32,780 nucleotides of DNA. Source: Nocardioides sp. PD653-B2 (lineage in GTDB: Bacteria; Actinomycetota; Actinomycetes; Propionibacteriales; Nocardioidaceae). A model generated the notes under the pieces. It had not been told where the DNA came from, searched no databases, and saw only the letters and a program-made list of their open reading frames with translations. Below are positions 1 to 8,739 of the stretch, in pieces (within the stretch, counting starts at the first letter, position 1; each line of letters opens with the position of its first letter). The position numbers and the translations under genes were made by a program. The stretch spans positions 1 through 32,780 of the forward strand of contig NZ_BDJE01000038.1 of NCBI RefSeq assembly GCF_002117935.1. The letters run 5' to 3'.

Positions 1-1
1 T

Positions 2-898
2 GATCTGGTCCTCGAGCAGGCGCAGGTCATCGTGGCCGCGGTCGAGCAGCTGCCCGCCGACCTCGACGCCGGGTCGGTCGAGCAGGCGGAGCGTCACCTG
101 GTCGCCGAAGCCGCCCACCACGACGCGAGGACGCTGCGGATCCTGGGGCGGCGGCTGTTCGAGGTCATCGCCCCCGAGGAGGCCGACGAACGCGAAGCGA
201 AACTGCTGGAACGCGAAGAACGCGCGGCCCAGGAGTCGCTCCGGTTCACGATGGCCGAGGACGGCCACGGACGGGTGCACGGCCGGTTCACCCTCGACGC
301 CCTCACCGGCGCCATGCTCAAGAAAGCACTCCTCGCGATCGCCGCACCCAAACACCAAGCCACCCAGGGCCCCCTCGGCGAACGACGACCGGGACCCGAA
401 CGCATGGGCCGGGCGTTCGCCGAGCTCATCCAGCGCTACCCCGTCGACCAGCTCCCCAACTCCGGTGGGCTCAACGCCACCGTCGTGGTGACCATGACCC
501 TCGAGACCCTGGAAGGCCGCCTGCAGGCCGCCCACCTGGACACCGGCGAGCGCATCTCCCCCGGGCTCGCCCGCCGCCTCGCCTGCGAAGCCGGCATCAT
601 CCCCGCCGTCCTCGGCGGACCCTCCGAGGTGTTGGACGTCGGCCGCAAAACCCGCTTCCACACCACCCCCATGCGCATCGCCATGGCCCTCCGAGACCAG
701 GGCTGCACCACCACCGGCTGCGACTGGCCACCCGGCCTCTGCCACGCCCACCACGACCACCCCTGGTCGAAGGGCGGCCACACCTGCGCCAAGGACGGCC
801 GGCTGCTGTGCCCCAAGCACCACACCCGCGCCCACGACCCGTCGTTCACCGCCACCCAGCACCCCGACGGGAAGATCAGCTTCACCCGACGCCAATAG
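2..898 (+). CDS. DUF222/HNH endonuclease domain protein, 5' end cut by the window
   Basis: The reading frame is open to the first base of the window, so the true start lies outside; a GTG at 32 is internal to the open frame and is probably not the start. The N-terminal part is charged and helical, as in DUF222 (13E12 repeat family) proteins. The C-terminus carries an HNH/McrA-like nuclease: a CTTTGCDWP zinc-knuckle pair, then CHAHHDHPWSKGG (the HH of the HNH core), then LLCPKHHTRAHD with a second Cys and the final His pair. These proteins occur in many copies in Nocardioides and mycobacteria; their cellular role is mostly unknown and they are often linked to mobile DNA. The nuclease call is firm, the biological role is not. 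A hairpin at 963-982 follows. Confidence 0.88.
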   Translation, partial: DLVLEQAQVIVAAVEQLPADLDAGSVEQAERHLVAEAAHHDARTLRILGRRLFEVIAPEEADEREAKLLEREERAAQESLRFTMAEDGHGRVHGRFTLDALTGAMLKKALLAIAAPKHQATQGPLGERRPGPERMGRAFAELIQRYPVDQLPNSGGLNATVVVTMTLETLEGRLQAAHLDTGERISPGLARRLACEAGIIPAVLGGPSEVLDVGRKTRFHTTPMRIAMALRDQGCTTTGCDWPPGLCHAHHDHPWSKGGHTCAKDGRLLCPKHHTRAHDPSFTATQHPDGKISFTRRQ

Positions 899-962
899 CC
901 CCACCTCGACGTGCGTGTCGATGGGCTCGATCGGGCGCGACCCAGGTCGATCCAGGCGCTGT

Positions 963-982
963 CGACGACGCATACGTCGTCG
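963..982. terminator. Hairpin between HNH gene and sulfotransferase gene
   Basis: Perfect 8-bp inverted repeat, CGACGACG and CGTCGTCG, around a 4-nt CATA loop, 65 bp after the HNH stop codon and 17 bp before the sulfotransferase start. It has no T-run, so termination would not be of the classical intrinsic type; it could equally be a binding site. Confidence 0.4.
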
Positions 983-986
983 CCGC

Positions 987-992
987 TAGGGT
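987..992 (+). promoter_or_regulatory. Leaderless-type -10 box of sulfotransferase gene
   Basis: TAGGGT (matches TANNNT) ends 7 nt before the GTG at 1000, the spacing at which transcription would begin on the start codon itself. No Shine-Dalgarno sequence is well placed. Inference from sequence only. Confidence 0.4.
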
Positions 993-999
993 TCCGCTC

Positions 1000-1860
1000 G
1001 TGACGAAGACGTTCCTGCTCGGTGTCGGCTGCCAGAAGGGCGGGACCACGTGGTTGTACGACTACCTGACCACGTCGCCTGAGTTCACGCACGGGTACCG
1101 CAAGGAGTACCACGTGTTCGACGCGCTCGACCTGCCGTCGGAGAAGCATGCGCGGGACCGGATGGTCGCGCGGGCCCACGAGCGCCTCGCCCACCCCGAG
1201 CCGGGCGACCGGCGGGCCGCGACCGCCGCTCACCGGCTCAGCATGCTGCTCGACCCGCAGTTCTACTTCGACTACTTCACGGGCCTGCTCCATCGACGCC
1301 CGACCACCCGTCTGGTCGCCGACGTGACCCCGTCGTACGGGATGCTCGGGGCCGAGAGGTTCGCCAGCATCCGCACCGGCTTCGCGCGGCGTGAGGTCAC
1401 GACGCTGCCGGTCTTCCTGATGCGCGACCCCGTCGAGCGGATCTGGTCGCAGGTCCGGATGCACGCGCGCATCTACAAGAACCACGCTGCCGGGAAGACC
1501 GATTCCGCGGCGTTCGTGCTCCAACAGCTGGACCGCCCGGCCTACGCCCGCCGGACGGCGTACGACGAGACGATCCGGACCCTCGACAGCGTCTTCGGGC
1601 CCGACGAGATCTACTACGGCTTCTACGAGCAGCTCTTCACCGAGACCGAGGTCCGACGCCTGTGCGACATGGCCGGGATCGACTTCGTCACGCCAGGCTT
1701 CGAGCAGCGCGTGCACTTCTCGCCGAAGACGTCCGACCTGCCCGAGGAGACCGTGCAGGCCGTCGCGGAGCACTACCGCGACGTCTACGTCGCCGTGGCC
1801 GAGCGGTTCCCCGACGTCCCGATCGCGGAGCTGTGGCCCAGCAGCCGGTTCGTGCTCTGA
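1000..1860 (+). CDS. PAPS-dependent sulfotransferase family protein
   Basis: A 286-residue protein, with the start taken at the GTG at 1000. The reading frame is open further upstream, but the conserved fold begins exactly here and a -10-like box sits 7 nt before it. The 5'-phosphosulfate-binding loop GCQKGGTTWLYDYL is at residues 10-23. The 3'-phosphate-binding motif follows in the middle of the protein: RDPVERIWS, from about residue 142. These two sites bind the donor 3'-phosphoadenosine-5'-phosphosulfate, and the family transfers sulfate to hydroxyl or amino groups of carbohydrates, lipids or small molecules. The acceptor cannot be told from sequence. No signal peptide or membrane segment is visible, so it is probably cytosolic. 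It converges on parE with 15 bp between the stops. It stands alone without PAPS-synthesis genes nearby. Confidence 0.85.
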   Translation: MTKTFLLGVGCQKGGTTWLYDYLTTSPEFTHGYRKEYHVFDALDLPSEKHARDRMVARAHERLAHPEPGDRRAATAAHRLSMLLDPQFYFDYFTGLLHRRPTTRLVADVTPSYGMLGAERFASIRTGFARREVTTLPVFLMRDPVERIWSQVRMHARIYKNHAAGKTDSAAFVLQQLDRPAYARRTAYDETIRTLDSVFGPDEIYYGFYEQLFTETEVRRLCDMAGIDFVTPGFEQRVHFSPKTSDLPEETVQAVAEHYRDVYVAVAERFPDVPIAELWPSSRFVL

Positions 1861-1875
1861 CCTCGCTGGTGGACC

Positions 1876-3936
1876 TCAGGCGTCGAGCGCCTCGACGTCG
1901 ACCTCGTAGGCGCCCTGCACGATGAACTCCTTGCGCGGGGCCACGTCGGAGCCCATCAGCAGCTCGAAGACGTGGGCGGCCGCGTCGGCGTCGTCGATCG
2001 TGAGCCGCCGCAGCGTCCGGTGGCGCGGGTCCATGGTGGTCTCGGCCAGCTGGTCGGCATCCATCTCACCGAGACCCTTGTAACGCTGGACCGGGTCCTT
2101 CCACTTCACGTTCTTCTTCTTGAGCTCGGCCAGCGTGCGCTGCAGCTCGTCGTCGGAGTACGTGTAGACGTACTTGTCCATGCCCTTCTTGGGGTTGGAG
2201 ATCTCGATGCGGTGGAGCGGTGGGACGGCGGTGTAGACCCGTCGCTCCGAGATCAGCTCGGGCATGTACTTGTAGAAGAGCGTGGCGAGCAGGCAGCGGA
2301 TGTGTGCCCCGTCGGAGTCGGCGTCGGCCATGAAGATGATCCGGCCGTAGCGGCGGGCCTCGAGGTCGAAGGTCCGGCCCGACCCGGCGCCGACGACCTG
2401 GATGATCGAGGCGCACTCGGTGTTCTTGAGCATGTCGCCGACCGAGGCCTTCTGGACGTTCAGGATCTTGCCGCGGATCGGCAGCAGCGCCTGGAACTCC
2501 GAGTTGCGGGCCAGCTTGGCGGTGCCGAGTGCCGAGTCTCCCTCGACGATGAACAGCTCGGTCCGGTCGTTGTCGTTGGCGCGGCAGTCGGCGAGCTTGG
2601 AGGGCAGCGCCGAGGACTCGAGCGCGTTCTTGCGGCGCTGGGTCTCCTTGTGCTGACGGGCGGCGAGCCGGGTCTTGGCAGCCGCGGCGACCTTCTCCAT
2701 CACGAGCTTGGCCTGGGCCTTCTCGACCCGCTTGGTGGAGGTGAGGAGAGCCTTCAGCTCCCGTGACACGACCTTGCGTACGACGCTGCGCGCGGCCGGC
2801 GTACCGAGGATCTCCTTGGTCTGCCCCTCGAACTGGGGCTCGGCGAGGCGCACCGTCACCACCGCCGTCATGCCTTCGAGGACGTCGTCCTTGATCACGT
2901 CGTCGTCGTTGACCCTGAGCACCTTCGCGGACTTCATCACGTCGTTGAACGTGCGGGTCACCGCCTGCTCGAAGCCGCTCACGTGGGTGCCGCCCTTGGG
3001 CGTCGCGATGACGTTGACGAACGACCGGACCGAGGTGTCGTAGCCGGTCCCCCAGCGCACCGCCACGTCGACGTGCAGCTCGCGCTCGACCTCCTGGGGC
3101 GTCATCTGCCCCTTCTCGTCGAGCAGAGGGACGGTCTCGGTGAAGGTGTCGATGCCCTGCAGACGCATGATGTCGGTGACCGGCTCGTCGGGCGCGAGGA
3201 AGTCGACGAACTCGGCGATGCCGCCGTCGTGGCGGAACTTCTCCTCGACGAGCTCGGGGCCGCGCCGGTCTCGGATCACCAGCTCGAGGCCGGGGACGAT
3301 GAACGAGGTCTGCCGGGCGCGGCCGATCAGGCCGTCGTAGAGGAACTGCGCGTCCTTGGTGAAGATCTGCCGGTCGGGCCAGAACTGGACCCGGGTGCCG
3401 GACGTGCCCTTGGCCACCCTCTTGCCCTTGCGGGTCAGGCCCGACTTCGGCTCGAAGGGGGCGTCGGGGCCGTCGCCGTCGAACACCCCGGGGGTGCCGC
3501 GGTGGAAGGAGATGCCCTGCTGGGCCGGCGACCGGTCGACGTCGATGTCCATCCGGGTCGCGAGGGCGTTCACGACCGACAGGCCGACGCCGTGCAGGCC
3601 GCCCGTGGCGACGTAGGAGCCGCCGCCGAACTTGCCGCCGGCGTGCAGCTTGGTGGCCACCACCTCGACGCCGGGGAGCCCGGTCTTGGGCTCCTTGTCG
3701 GTCGGGATGCCGCGACCGTCGTCGTGGACCTCCGCGGAGCCGTCGGGGTGCAGCGTCACCTCGACGTGGGTCGCGTGGCCGCCCAGGGCCTCGTCGACCC
3801 CGTTGTCGATGATCTCCCACAGGCAGTGCATCAGGCCGCGGGTGTCGGTCGACCCGATGTACATCCCGGGACGCTTGCGCACCGCCTCCAGTCCCTCGAG
3901 GACGAGGAGATGTGCCGCGTTGTACGTGTTGTCGAT
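1876..3936 (-). CDS. parE: Type IIA topoisomerase ATPase subunit, ParE/GyrB2-like
   Basis: ATPase subunit of topoisomerase IV or a second gyrase, needed to decatenate or relax DNA together with a ParC/GyrA partner that is not in this window. It is about 686 residues long. GHKL ATPase motifs: EIIDNGVDEA (N box, near residue 41), DDGRGIP (near 72) and GGLHGVG (near 112). The TOPRIM motifs are VEGDSA (near 465) and DADSDGAHI (near 536). The family's N-terminal strap, YNAAHLLVLEGLEAV, is encoded upstream of the first GTG (3882), so that GTG is too late. In-frame sequence back to the TAG at 3982-3984 contains no ATG, GTG or TTG. The best start is an ATC at 3936-3934, with AGGAG 7 nt before it. The ParE rather than GyrB call rests on the neighbourhood: DUF7455 and sigA nearby and no gyrA, recF or dnaN, as in the Streptomyces gyrB2-hrdB region. 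Confidence 0.92.
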   Translation of the reverse strand: MDNTYNAAHLLVLEGLEAVRKRPGMYIGSTDTRGLMHCLWEIIDNGVDEALGGHATHVEVTLHPDGSAEVHDDGRGIPTDKEPKTGLPGVEVVATKLHAGGKFGGGSYVATGGLHGVGLSVVNALATRMDIDVDRSPAQQGISFHRGTPGVFDGDGPDAPFEPKSGLTRKGKRVAKGTSGTRVQFWPDRQIFTKDAQFLYDGLIGRARQTSFIVPGLELVIRDRRGPELVEEKFRHDGGIAEFVDFLAPDEPVTDIMRLQGIDTFTETVPLLDEKGQMTPQEVERELHVDVAVRWGTGYDTSVRSFVNVIATPKGGTHVSGFEQAVTRTFNDVMKSAKVLRVNDDDVIKDDVLEGMTAVVTVRLAEPQFEGQTKEILGTPAARSVVRKVVSRELKALLTSTKRVEKAQAKLVMEKVAAAAKTRLAARQHKETQRRKNALESSALPSKLADCRANDNDRTELFIVEGDSALGTAKLARNSEFQALLPIRGKILNVQKASVGDMLKNTECASIIQVVGAGSGRTFDLEARRYGRIIFMADADSDGAHIRCLLATLFYKYMPELISERRVYTAVPPLHRIEISNPKKGMDKYVYTYSDDELQRTLAELKKKNVKWKDPVQRYKGLGEMDADQLAETTMDPRHRTLRRLTIDDADAAAHVFELLMGSDVAPRKEFIVQGAYEVDVEALDA

Positions 3937-4363
3937 CGTGGGGCTCCTGAGCAGAAATCCGGTCGGCGGGTGGCTCCGAATCTACCCGCGACACGCCGGA
4001 GGGCGATGAAGGCTCGCCTGCCCGGGGCAGGACTAGCGTGGACACCACTTCCCCGAGCAGCACCAGCGCAGCAGCACCCGTTACTCCAGCAACGCCAGCA
4101 GCAGCTCCTGTGGTCACGTCACGATGTGGACACGATCGTTTCTCGGGTCGTTCGAACCGCAACGGGGAGGGCCTCGTGAGCGTCACACTCAGCAAAGATC
4201 CAGTTCTCTCCCCAGATCGGGCCTCTCGAGGCATGGAAATCCACCGACGAGGGAAGAGACACCATGATTGGATGACGTGTCAGGCACCACGAACGGCGGG
4301 GAATCTTGGAGCCCGTCGCTACGTTGTGCATGACACCGAGGCAGAAGAAGAAATGAGGCCGAT
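3937..4363. other. Divergent intergenic region, parE to DUF7455 gene
   Basis: About 430 bp with no convincing gene. Third codon positions in the longest frame (from 4038) are not GC-rich, unlike every real gene around it. It has a CAG/GCA-rich low-complexity stretch at about 4055-4115. The promoters of parE and of the small zinc-ribbon gene must both lie here, but I could not fix their boxes. Confidence 0.6.
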
Positions 4364-4597
4364 GTGACCACTGCACTTGCCCCCAACGCCGCTGCGCTGA
4401 CCGCAGTTGATCGTTGCGACCGTTGCGGCGCCCAGGCCTACCTTCGCGTGGAGCTCCAGTCAGGCGGAGAACTGTTGTTCTGCGCCCACCACGCTCGTGA
4501 GCACGGTGAGAAGCTCAAGGAGATCGCCGCCAACGTCGTCGACGAGACCCACAAGCTCTCCGGCACTCCCAGCAACGCTCCCGAAGCCGAGCTCTGA
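4364..4597 (+). CDS. Small zinc-ribbon-like protein, DUF7455 type
   Basis: A 77-residue soluble protein. The centre has a CDRCGAQAYLRVEL stretch, followed about 20 residues later by FCAHHAREH. This CxxC...CxHH arrangement fits one zinc ion. The N-terminus is Ala-rich and the C-terminus is polar, with no membrane segment. The GTG start at 4364 has a GAGG 5 nt upstream. Proteins of this kind are conserved in actinobacteria next to hrdB/sigA and the second topoisomerase genes; their function is not established. It is followed by a strong hairpin at 4621-4656. Confidence that it is a real gene is high; the family name is from memory. Confidence 0.85.
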   Translation: MTTALAPNAAALTAVDRCDRCGAQAYLRVELQSGGELLFCAHHAREHGEKLKEIAANVVDETHKLSGTPSNAPEAEL

Positions 4598-4620
4598 GGA
4601 CCGCAGCCACCGCAGACTTC

Positions 4621-4656
4621 CACCACGGCCCCGGACGAGAGTCCGGGGTCGTGGTG
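4621..4656 (+). terminator. Long stem-loop after the zinc-ribbon gene
   Basis: Stem of 16 pairs: CACCACG, then one G-U wobble, then CCCCGGAC, GAGA tetraloop, and the complementary arm ending CGTGGTG. It starts 23 bp after the stop codon. The stem is very stable but no T-run follows, as is common for actinobacterial terminators. Confidence 0.8.
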
Positions 4657-4690
4657 CGTCTCCGGCACCGCACGTGACAGGGTTCTCGCC

Positions 4691-5167
4691 GTGAGCCCGA
4701 GCGAAGTCCTCGTCGCCCTCGTGATCGCGGTCGGCCTGGTCGGGATCCTGGTCCCGATCCTGCCCGGCTCCGTGCTGGTCGCCGGCGCCATCCTCGTGTG
4801 GGCCTGGACCACCGGCGGCGCGACCTCCTGGACCGTCTTCGCCGTGGCGGCCGCGTTCATCGTCGCCGGCACGGTCGTGAAGTACGTCCTGCCGGGCCGG
4901 CGCCTCCAGGTGGCCGGCATCCCCGCCTCGACCCAGTGGTTCGGCGTCCTCCTCGGGGTCGTCGGCTTCTTCGTGGTGCCCGTGGTGGGACTCTTCCTCG
5001 GCTTCGTGCTGGGCATCTACCTGGCCGAGCTGCGGCGGGTGGGCTCGGCGCAGGCCTGGCCCTCGACCGTGCACTCCCTCAAGGCGGTCGGCCTCAGCAT
5101 CGTCATCGAACTGGTCGCGGCGGTGCTCGCCACGCTCGCCTGGGTCGCCGGCGTGGTCGTGACGTGA
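4691..5167 (+). CDS. DUF456 family membrane protein
   Basis: A 158-residue, very hydrophobic protein with about four or five membrane segments. The opening segment runs EVLVALVIAVGLVGILVPIL and is followed by PGSVLV, the Gly/Pro-rich start typical of DUF456. A basic loop (KYVLPGRRLQ) lies between segments. No function is established for the family. The GTG start at 4691 has no clear Shine-Dalgarno; CAGGGT, one mismatch from TANNNT, sits 7 nt upstream. The stop overlaps the start of the EamA gene by four bases (GTGA, 5164-5167), so the two are probably translated from one message. Confidence 0.85.
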   Translation: MSPSEVLVALVIAVGLVGILVPILPGSVLVAGAILVWAWTTGGATSWTVFAVAAAFIVAGTVVKYVLPGRRLQVAGIPASTQWFGVLLGVVGFFVVPVVGLFLGFVLGIYLAELRRVGSAQAWPSTVHSLKAVGLSIVIELVAAVLATLAWVAGVVVT

Positions 5168-6003
5168 CGGTCGCCCTCGCGCTGCTCGCAGCCGTCTCCT
5201 ACGGGCTCGCCGACTTCTCCGGAGGCATCTTCTCCCGGCGGGCGAGTGCCTGGTCGGTCGCGCTGATGGCGCAGATCGGCGGCGGGCTCCTCGTCCTCGT
5301 CATCGCGCTCCTCGGCGACGGCACGCTCACGGGTTCCGACCTGGCGTGGACGCTGCTCGCCGGCATCGGCAACGGTGTCGGGACCGCGTTCCTCTACCGC
5401 GGCCTGTCCTCAGGCCGGATGGGGGTCGTCTCCCCCGTCTCGGGCGTCGGCGCCGTGCTGGTGCCGGTGGCGGTCGGGCTGCTGACCGGCGAGCGGCCCG
5501 GCCTGGTCGTCTCGATCGGGGTGCTCGCGGCGCTGCCCGCGATCTGGTTGGTCGCGCGCGAGCCCACGACCGCACCACCACATGCCGGGCCGGTCGGCTC
5601 GGGACTGGTCGACGGCGTGCTCGCCGGCCTCGGGTTCGGCACCCTCTTCGCAGCCCTGGCCCAGATCCCGGAGGAGGCCGGACTGCTGCCGCTCGCGCTC
5701 AACCAGCTGGTCGCCGGGGTCGCGATCGTGATCGTCGCGGTGGCCGTCGGCCAGCCGTGGCTGCCCCGCGAGCCGGCCGCTCTCGGCGGCATCGTCTGCG
5801 GCGTGCTCGGCGCTCTCGCGACCGGGGCCTTCCTCGTCGCCACGCGTCACGGCCTCCTCTCCGTCGCCGCCGTGATCACGTCGCTCTACCCGGCCGTCAC
5901 GGTCCTGCTGGCCGTGGCGTTCCTCCGTGAGCACATCCACCGCAGCCAGGCGGTCGGCCTGGCCCTCTGCGCCTGTGCCGTCGCTCTCGTGGCAGCGGGC
6001 TGA
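5164..6003 (+). CDS. EamA-type (DMT superfamily) transporter
   Basis: A 279-residue membrane protein with about ten hydrophobic segments in two similar halves, the EamA/DMT arrangement. The first half opens LALLAAVSYGLADFSGG; the second begins near residue 150 after a polar loop. The last helices contain the characteristic SLYPAVTVLLAVAFLREHI. Family members export metabolites such as amino acids or nucleosides; the substrate here is unknown. The start is a GTG overlapping the stop codon of the preceding gene by four bases. The frame is open upstream, but the hydrophobic domain begins at this GTG. The FAD oxidoreductase gene follows after 31 bp on the same strand. Confidence 0.87.
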   Translation: MTVALALLAAVSYGLADFSGGIFSRRASAWSVALMAQIGGGLLVLVIALLGDGTLTGSDLAWTLLAGIGNGVGTAFLYRGLSSGRMGVVSPVSGVGAVLVPVAVGLLTGERPGLVVSIGVLAALPAIWLVAREPTTAPPHAGPVGSGLVDGVLAGLGFGTLFAALAQIPEEAGLLPLALNQLVAGVAIVIVAVAVGQPWLPREPAALGGIVCGVLGALATGAFLVATRHGLLSVAAVITSLYPAVTVLLAVAFLREHIHRSQAVGLALCACAVALVAAG

Positions 6004-6034
6004 TGAAATCCGAGCCTGAGGGGAACAGCAGGGC

Positions 6035-7450
6035 ATGAGCACCCCGGACGCCGTCGTCGTCGGCTCGGGCCCCAACGGGCTCGCGGCCGCGATCACCCTC
6101 GCCGAGCGAGGCCTGTCGGTGACCGTGCTCGAGGGGCACGACGAGATCGGCGGCGGCACCCGCACGGCCGAGCTGACCGTGCCGGGGGTGCTCCACGACC
6201 TGTGCTCGGCGATCCATCCGTTCGGCGTGGGCTCGCCGTACCTCTCCGCGCTGCCGCTGGCCGACCACGGCCTCGTCTGGCGGTGGCCGGAGGTCGACCT
6301 GGCGCACCCGCTCGACGACGGCACGGCGGGGGTGCTGTTGCGCTCGATCGACGAGACCGCCGCCGGCCTGGGCGCGGACGGCGACCGGTGGCGCGGCGTC
6401 TTCGGCCCGCTCGCGGCCCACTTCGACACGCTCGCGCCCGACGTGCTCGGCCCGATCCTGCACCTGCCGCGGCACCCGCTGCTGCTCGGCAGGTTCGGCC
6501 TGCGCGCGGCGCTGCCGGCCGACGTCCTCGCTCGCCGCTTCACCACCGACGCCGCCCGCGCCCTCTTCGCCGGCTGCGCCGCCCACATCTGCCGCCCCCT
6601 CGACCGGCCCACGACCGCTGCGGTCGGCGCCACGCTGATCGCGGCCGGGCACGCCCACGGCTGGCCGGTCGCCGAAGGTGGCTCGCGGGCGATCACCGAC
6701 GCGATGGCGAGCCTGCTGCGATCGCTCGGCGGCACCATCGAGACCGGCGTGCAGGTCGCGTCGTTCGACCAGCTGCCGCGGGCGCGCACGCTGCTCTTCG
6801 ACACCACCCCGACCGCGTTCGCGAGGATCGCCGGCGACCGGCTGCCCGCGCGGCAGCGCCGATCGATGCGGCGCTGGAAGTACGGCTACGCGGCGTACAA
6901 GCTCGACCTGGCGGTGCGCGACGGCGTCCCCTGGACGGCCGAGGTGTGCCGCCGCGCCGGCACCGTCCACGTCGGCGGCACCTTCGAGGACATCGCCGCC
7001 GCGGAGGCCGAGGTCAACCGGGGTGTGATGCCACGACGGCCGTTCGTGCTCGTCGGCCAGCAGTACCTCGCCGACCCCACCCGGTCAGCCGGCGACGTGC
7101 ACCCGGTGTGGGCCTACGCGCACGTGCCGCACGGGTACGCCGGCGACGCCACCGCCGCCGTGCTCGACCAGATCGAGCGGTTCGCGCCCGGCTTCCGCGA
7201 ACGCATCGTCGGCACCCACGTCACCGGTCCGGCCGCGTTCGAGGCCTACAACCCGAACTACGTGGGCGGAGACATCGCGGCGGGCTCGACCACGGTGCGC
7301 CAGCTGGTCGCCCGGCCCCGACCGACCCTGGACCCTTACGCGACCGCGGTGCCGGGGGCGTACCTCTGCTCGTCGTCGACCCCGCCCGGAGCCGGGGTGC
7401 ACGGCATGTGCGGCCACCGGGCCGCGCTGCGGGCGCTGCGCGACCTCTAG
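6035..7450 (+). CDS. FAD-dependent oxidoreductase, phytoene-desaturase-like
   Basis: A 471-residue protein of the CrtI/phytoene dehydrogenase-related superfamily (COG1233 type). The N-terminal dinucleotide-binding fold is clear: VVVGSGPNGLAAAITLAERG (GxGxxG) at residues 8-27, then LEGHDEIGGGTRT for the FAD ribose and diphosphate. The C-terminal FAD-contact motif is PGAYLCSSSTPPGAGVHGMC. It need not act on carotenoids: no crt genes are nearby, and many actinobacterial members are uncharacterised amine or retinol-type oxidoreductases. The start is the ATG at 6035, after a purine-rich GAGGGG about 14 nt upstream. It converges on the P450 gene with 26 bp between the stops. Confidence 0.87.
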   Translation: MSTPDAVVVGSGPNGLAAAITLAERGLSVTVLEGHDEIGGGTRTAELTVPGVLHDLCSAIHPFGVGSPYLSALPLADHGLVWRWPEVDLAHPLDDGTAGVLLRSIDETAAGLGADGDRWRGVFGPLAAHFDTLAPDVLGPILHLPRHPLLLGRFGLRAALPADVLARRFTTDAARALFAGCAAHICRPLDRPTTAAVGATLIAAGHAHGWPVAEGGSRAITDAMASLLRSLGGTIETGVQVASFDQLPRARTLLFDTTPTAFARIAGDRLPARQRRSMRRWKYGYAAYKLDLAVRDGVPWTAEVCRRAGTVHVGGTFEDIAAAEAEVNRGVMPRRPFVLVGQQYLADPTRSAGDVHPVWAYAHVPHGYAGDATAAVLDQIERFAPGFRERIVGTHVTGPAAFEAYNPNYVGGDIAAGSTTVRQLVARPRPTLDPYATAVPGAYLCSSSTPPGAGVHGMCGHRAALRALRDL

Positions 7451-7476
7451 GGGGCCGGGGGACGGCGCTCAGTCGC

Positions 7477-8733
7477 TCAGAAGGTCACGGGCAGGCTGAG
7501 CGGGCCGCGGACCATCGGCATCGCGCGCATCCGCGCGGCACCCGCCCGGCGCAGCTCCGGCATCCGCTCGGCGAGCATCCGCAGGGCGACGGTCCCCTCG
7601 AGCTCGGCGATCGGCCGGCCCACACAGCGGTGGATGCCGCTCGAGAACGCGAGGTGGTCGTAGCCGTCGTCACGGGCGAGGTCGAAGACGGCGGGGTCCC
7701 GGAAGACCGCCGGGTCACGGTTGGCGCCGCCGATCAGCACGTTGACCCACTGTCCGCGACGGATGGCCTGTCCGGCGATCTCGGTGTCGTCGAACGAGAC
7801 ACGGCCGGTGCGCTGGACCGGAGGGTCGAAGCGCAGCGACTCCTTGACCGCGGCGCCCGCCAGGGCCGGGTCGGCCACCAGCGCGGACCACTGCTCGGGG
7901 TGGTCGAGCAACGCGTTGACGGCGTTGCCGAGCAGGTTGACGGTGGTCTCGAACCCGGCGATCAGCAGCATCCGGCACAGCGGCACCAGCTCGACGGCAC
8001 GCAGCTCCGCGTCACCGTCACCCTCGGCGGCGAGGAGCACGCTGATCAGGTCGTCACCGGGCTCGGCGCGGCGCCGTTCGATGATGTCCTCGAAGAGCCG
8101 GGTCAGGGCGCGGGCCGCCACCATCACGTCGCGGGCGTGGCGCAGCGAGCGGAAGCCGGACGCCGCGCCGCCGAGCGTCTCGCCGTACGTCGCGAGGAGC
8201 GCACCCTCGTCCGCCGGGATGCCCAGCAGCCGGTTGATCACCGCGACCGGCAGGGGCTCCGCGAGCGCCGGCATCAGGTCGAACGTCCCGGCGCCGGCGG
8301 CGTCGTCGAGGAGCCGACCGACGGTGCTCTCCAGCATCGCGGTGAAGTCGGCCAGCCGACGCGCGCTGAGCGCGGGCGCCACGAGCCGGCGCAGCCGGGT
8401 GTGGTCGGGCGGGTTCCGGGTGAGGAAGGACCGGTCGAAGGCCGGCTCCGGTCGCGGCGCGCCCTCCGGCTCGACACCGAAGCGTCGACCCCGCAGCACC
8501 TCCTTGCAGATCGCGTGGTCGGCGGAGGCGAGGTGGCCGGACGGCGTCGTCACGAACGGTCCGGCCGCCCGGATCCGGTCGTAGATCGGGTACGGGTCGC
8601 CGTCACCGACGGCGCTCAGCCGGGCGAACTCGTTGTGTCGCACGTGCACGTCGATCACGGCGCGAGCGCGACCGCCGTACAGATCTGCAGCGAAACGGGC
8701 AGTGCGGCGCAGCTGCACCGCCCGTCCCGTCAT
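7477..8733 (-). CDS. Cytochrome P450
   Basis: A 418-residue soluble bacterial P450, of normal length for the class. The I-helix oxygen-binding motif AGFETT, the K-helix ESLR of ExxR type, and the heme-ligand loop FSSGIHRCVGRP with its Cys at about residue 370 are all present, so it should be active. It would need a ferredoxin and reductase from elsewhere; none is adjacent. The substrate is unknown. The ATG lies only 6 nt downstream of the sigA stop codon with no clear promoter between, so it is probably read through from sigA or from a promoter inside sigA. The proposed start could also be a few codons further in. Confidence 0.93.
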   Translation of the reverse strand: MTGRAVQLRRTARFAADLYGGRARAVIDVHVRHNEFARLSAVGDGDPYPIYDRIRAAGPFVTTPSGHLASADHAICKEVLRGRRFGVEPEGAPRPEPAFDRSFLTRNPPDHTRLRRLVAPALSARRLADFTAMLESTVGRLLDDAAGAGTFDLMPALAEPLPVAVINRLLGIPADEGALLATYGETLGGAASGFRSLRHARDVMVAARALTRLFEDIIERRRAEPGDDLISVLLAAEGDGDAELRAVELVPLCRMLLIAGFETTVNLLGNAVNALLDHPEQWSALVADPALAGAAVKESLRFDPPVQRTGRVSFDDTEIAGQAIRRGQWVNVLIGGANRDPAVFRDPAVFDLARDDGYDHLAFSSGIHRCVGRPIAELEGTVALRMLAERMPELRRAGAARMRAMPMVRGPLSLPVTF

Positions 8734-8739
8734 CGCCGG

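Noticed and set aside
2066..4234. Long open frame on the minus strand over parE
   Set aside because: It is the Arg/Pro/Gly-rich shadow of parE, as happens with GC-rich third positions; it has no domain.
4038..4367. A possible small gene before the zinc-ribbon gene
   Set aside because: Third codon positions are not GC-rich, the translation is low-complexity then random-looking, and it overlaps the well-supported GTG start at 4364.
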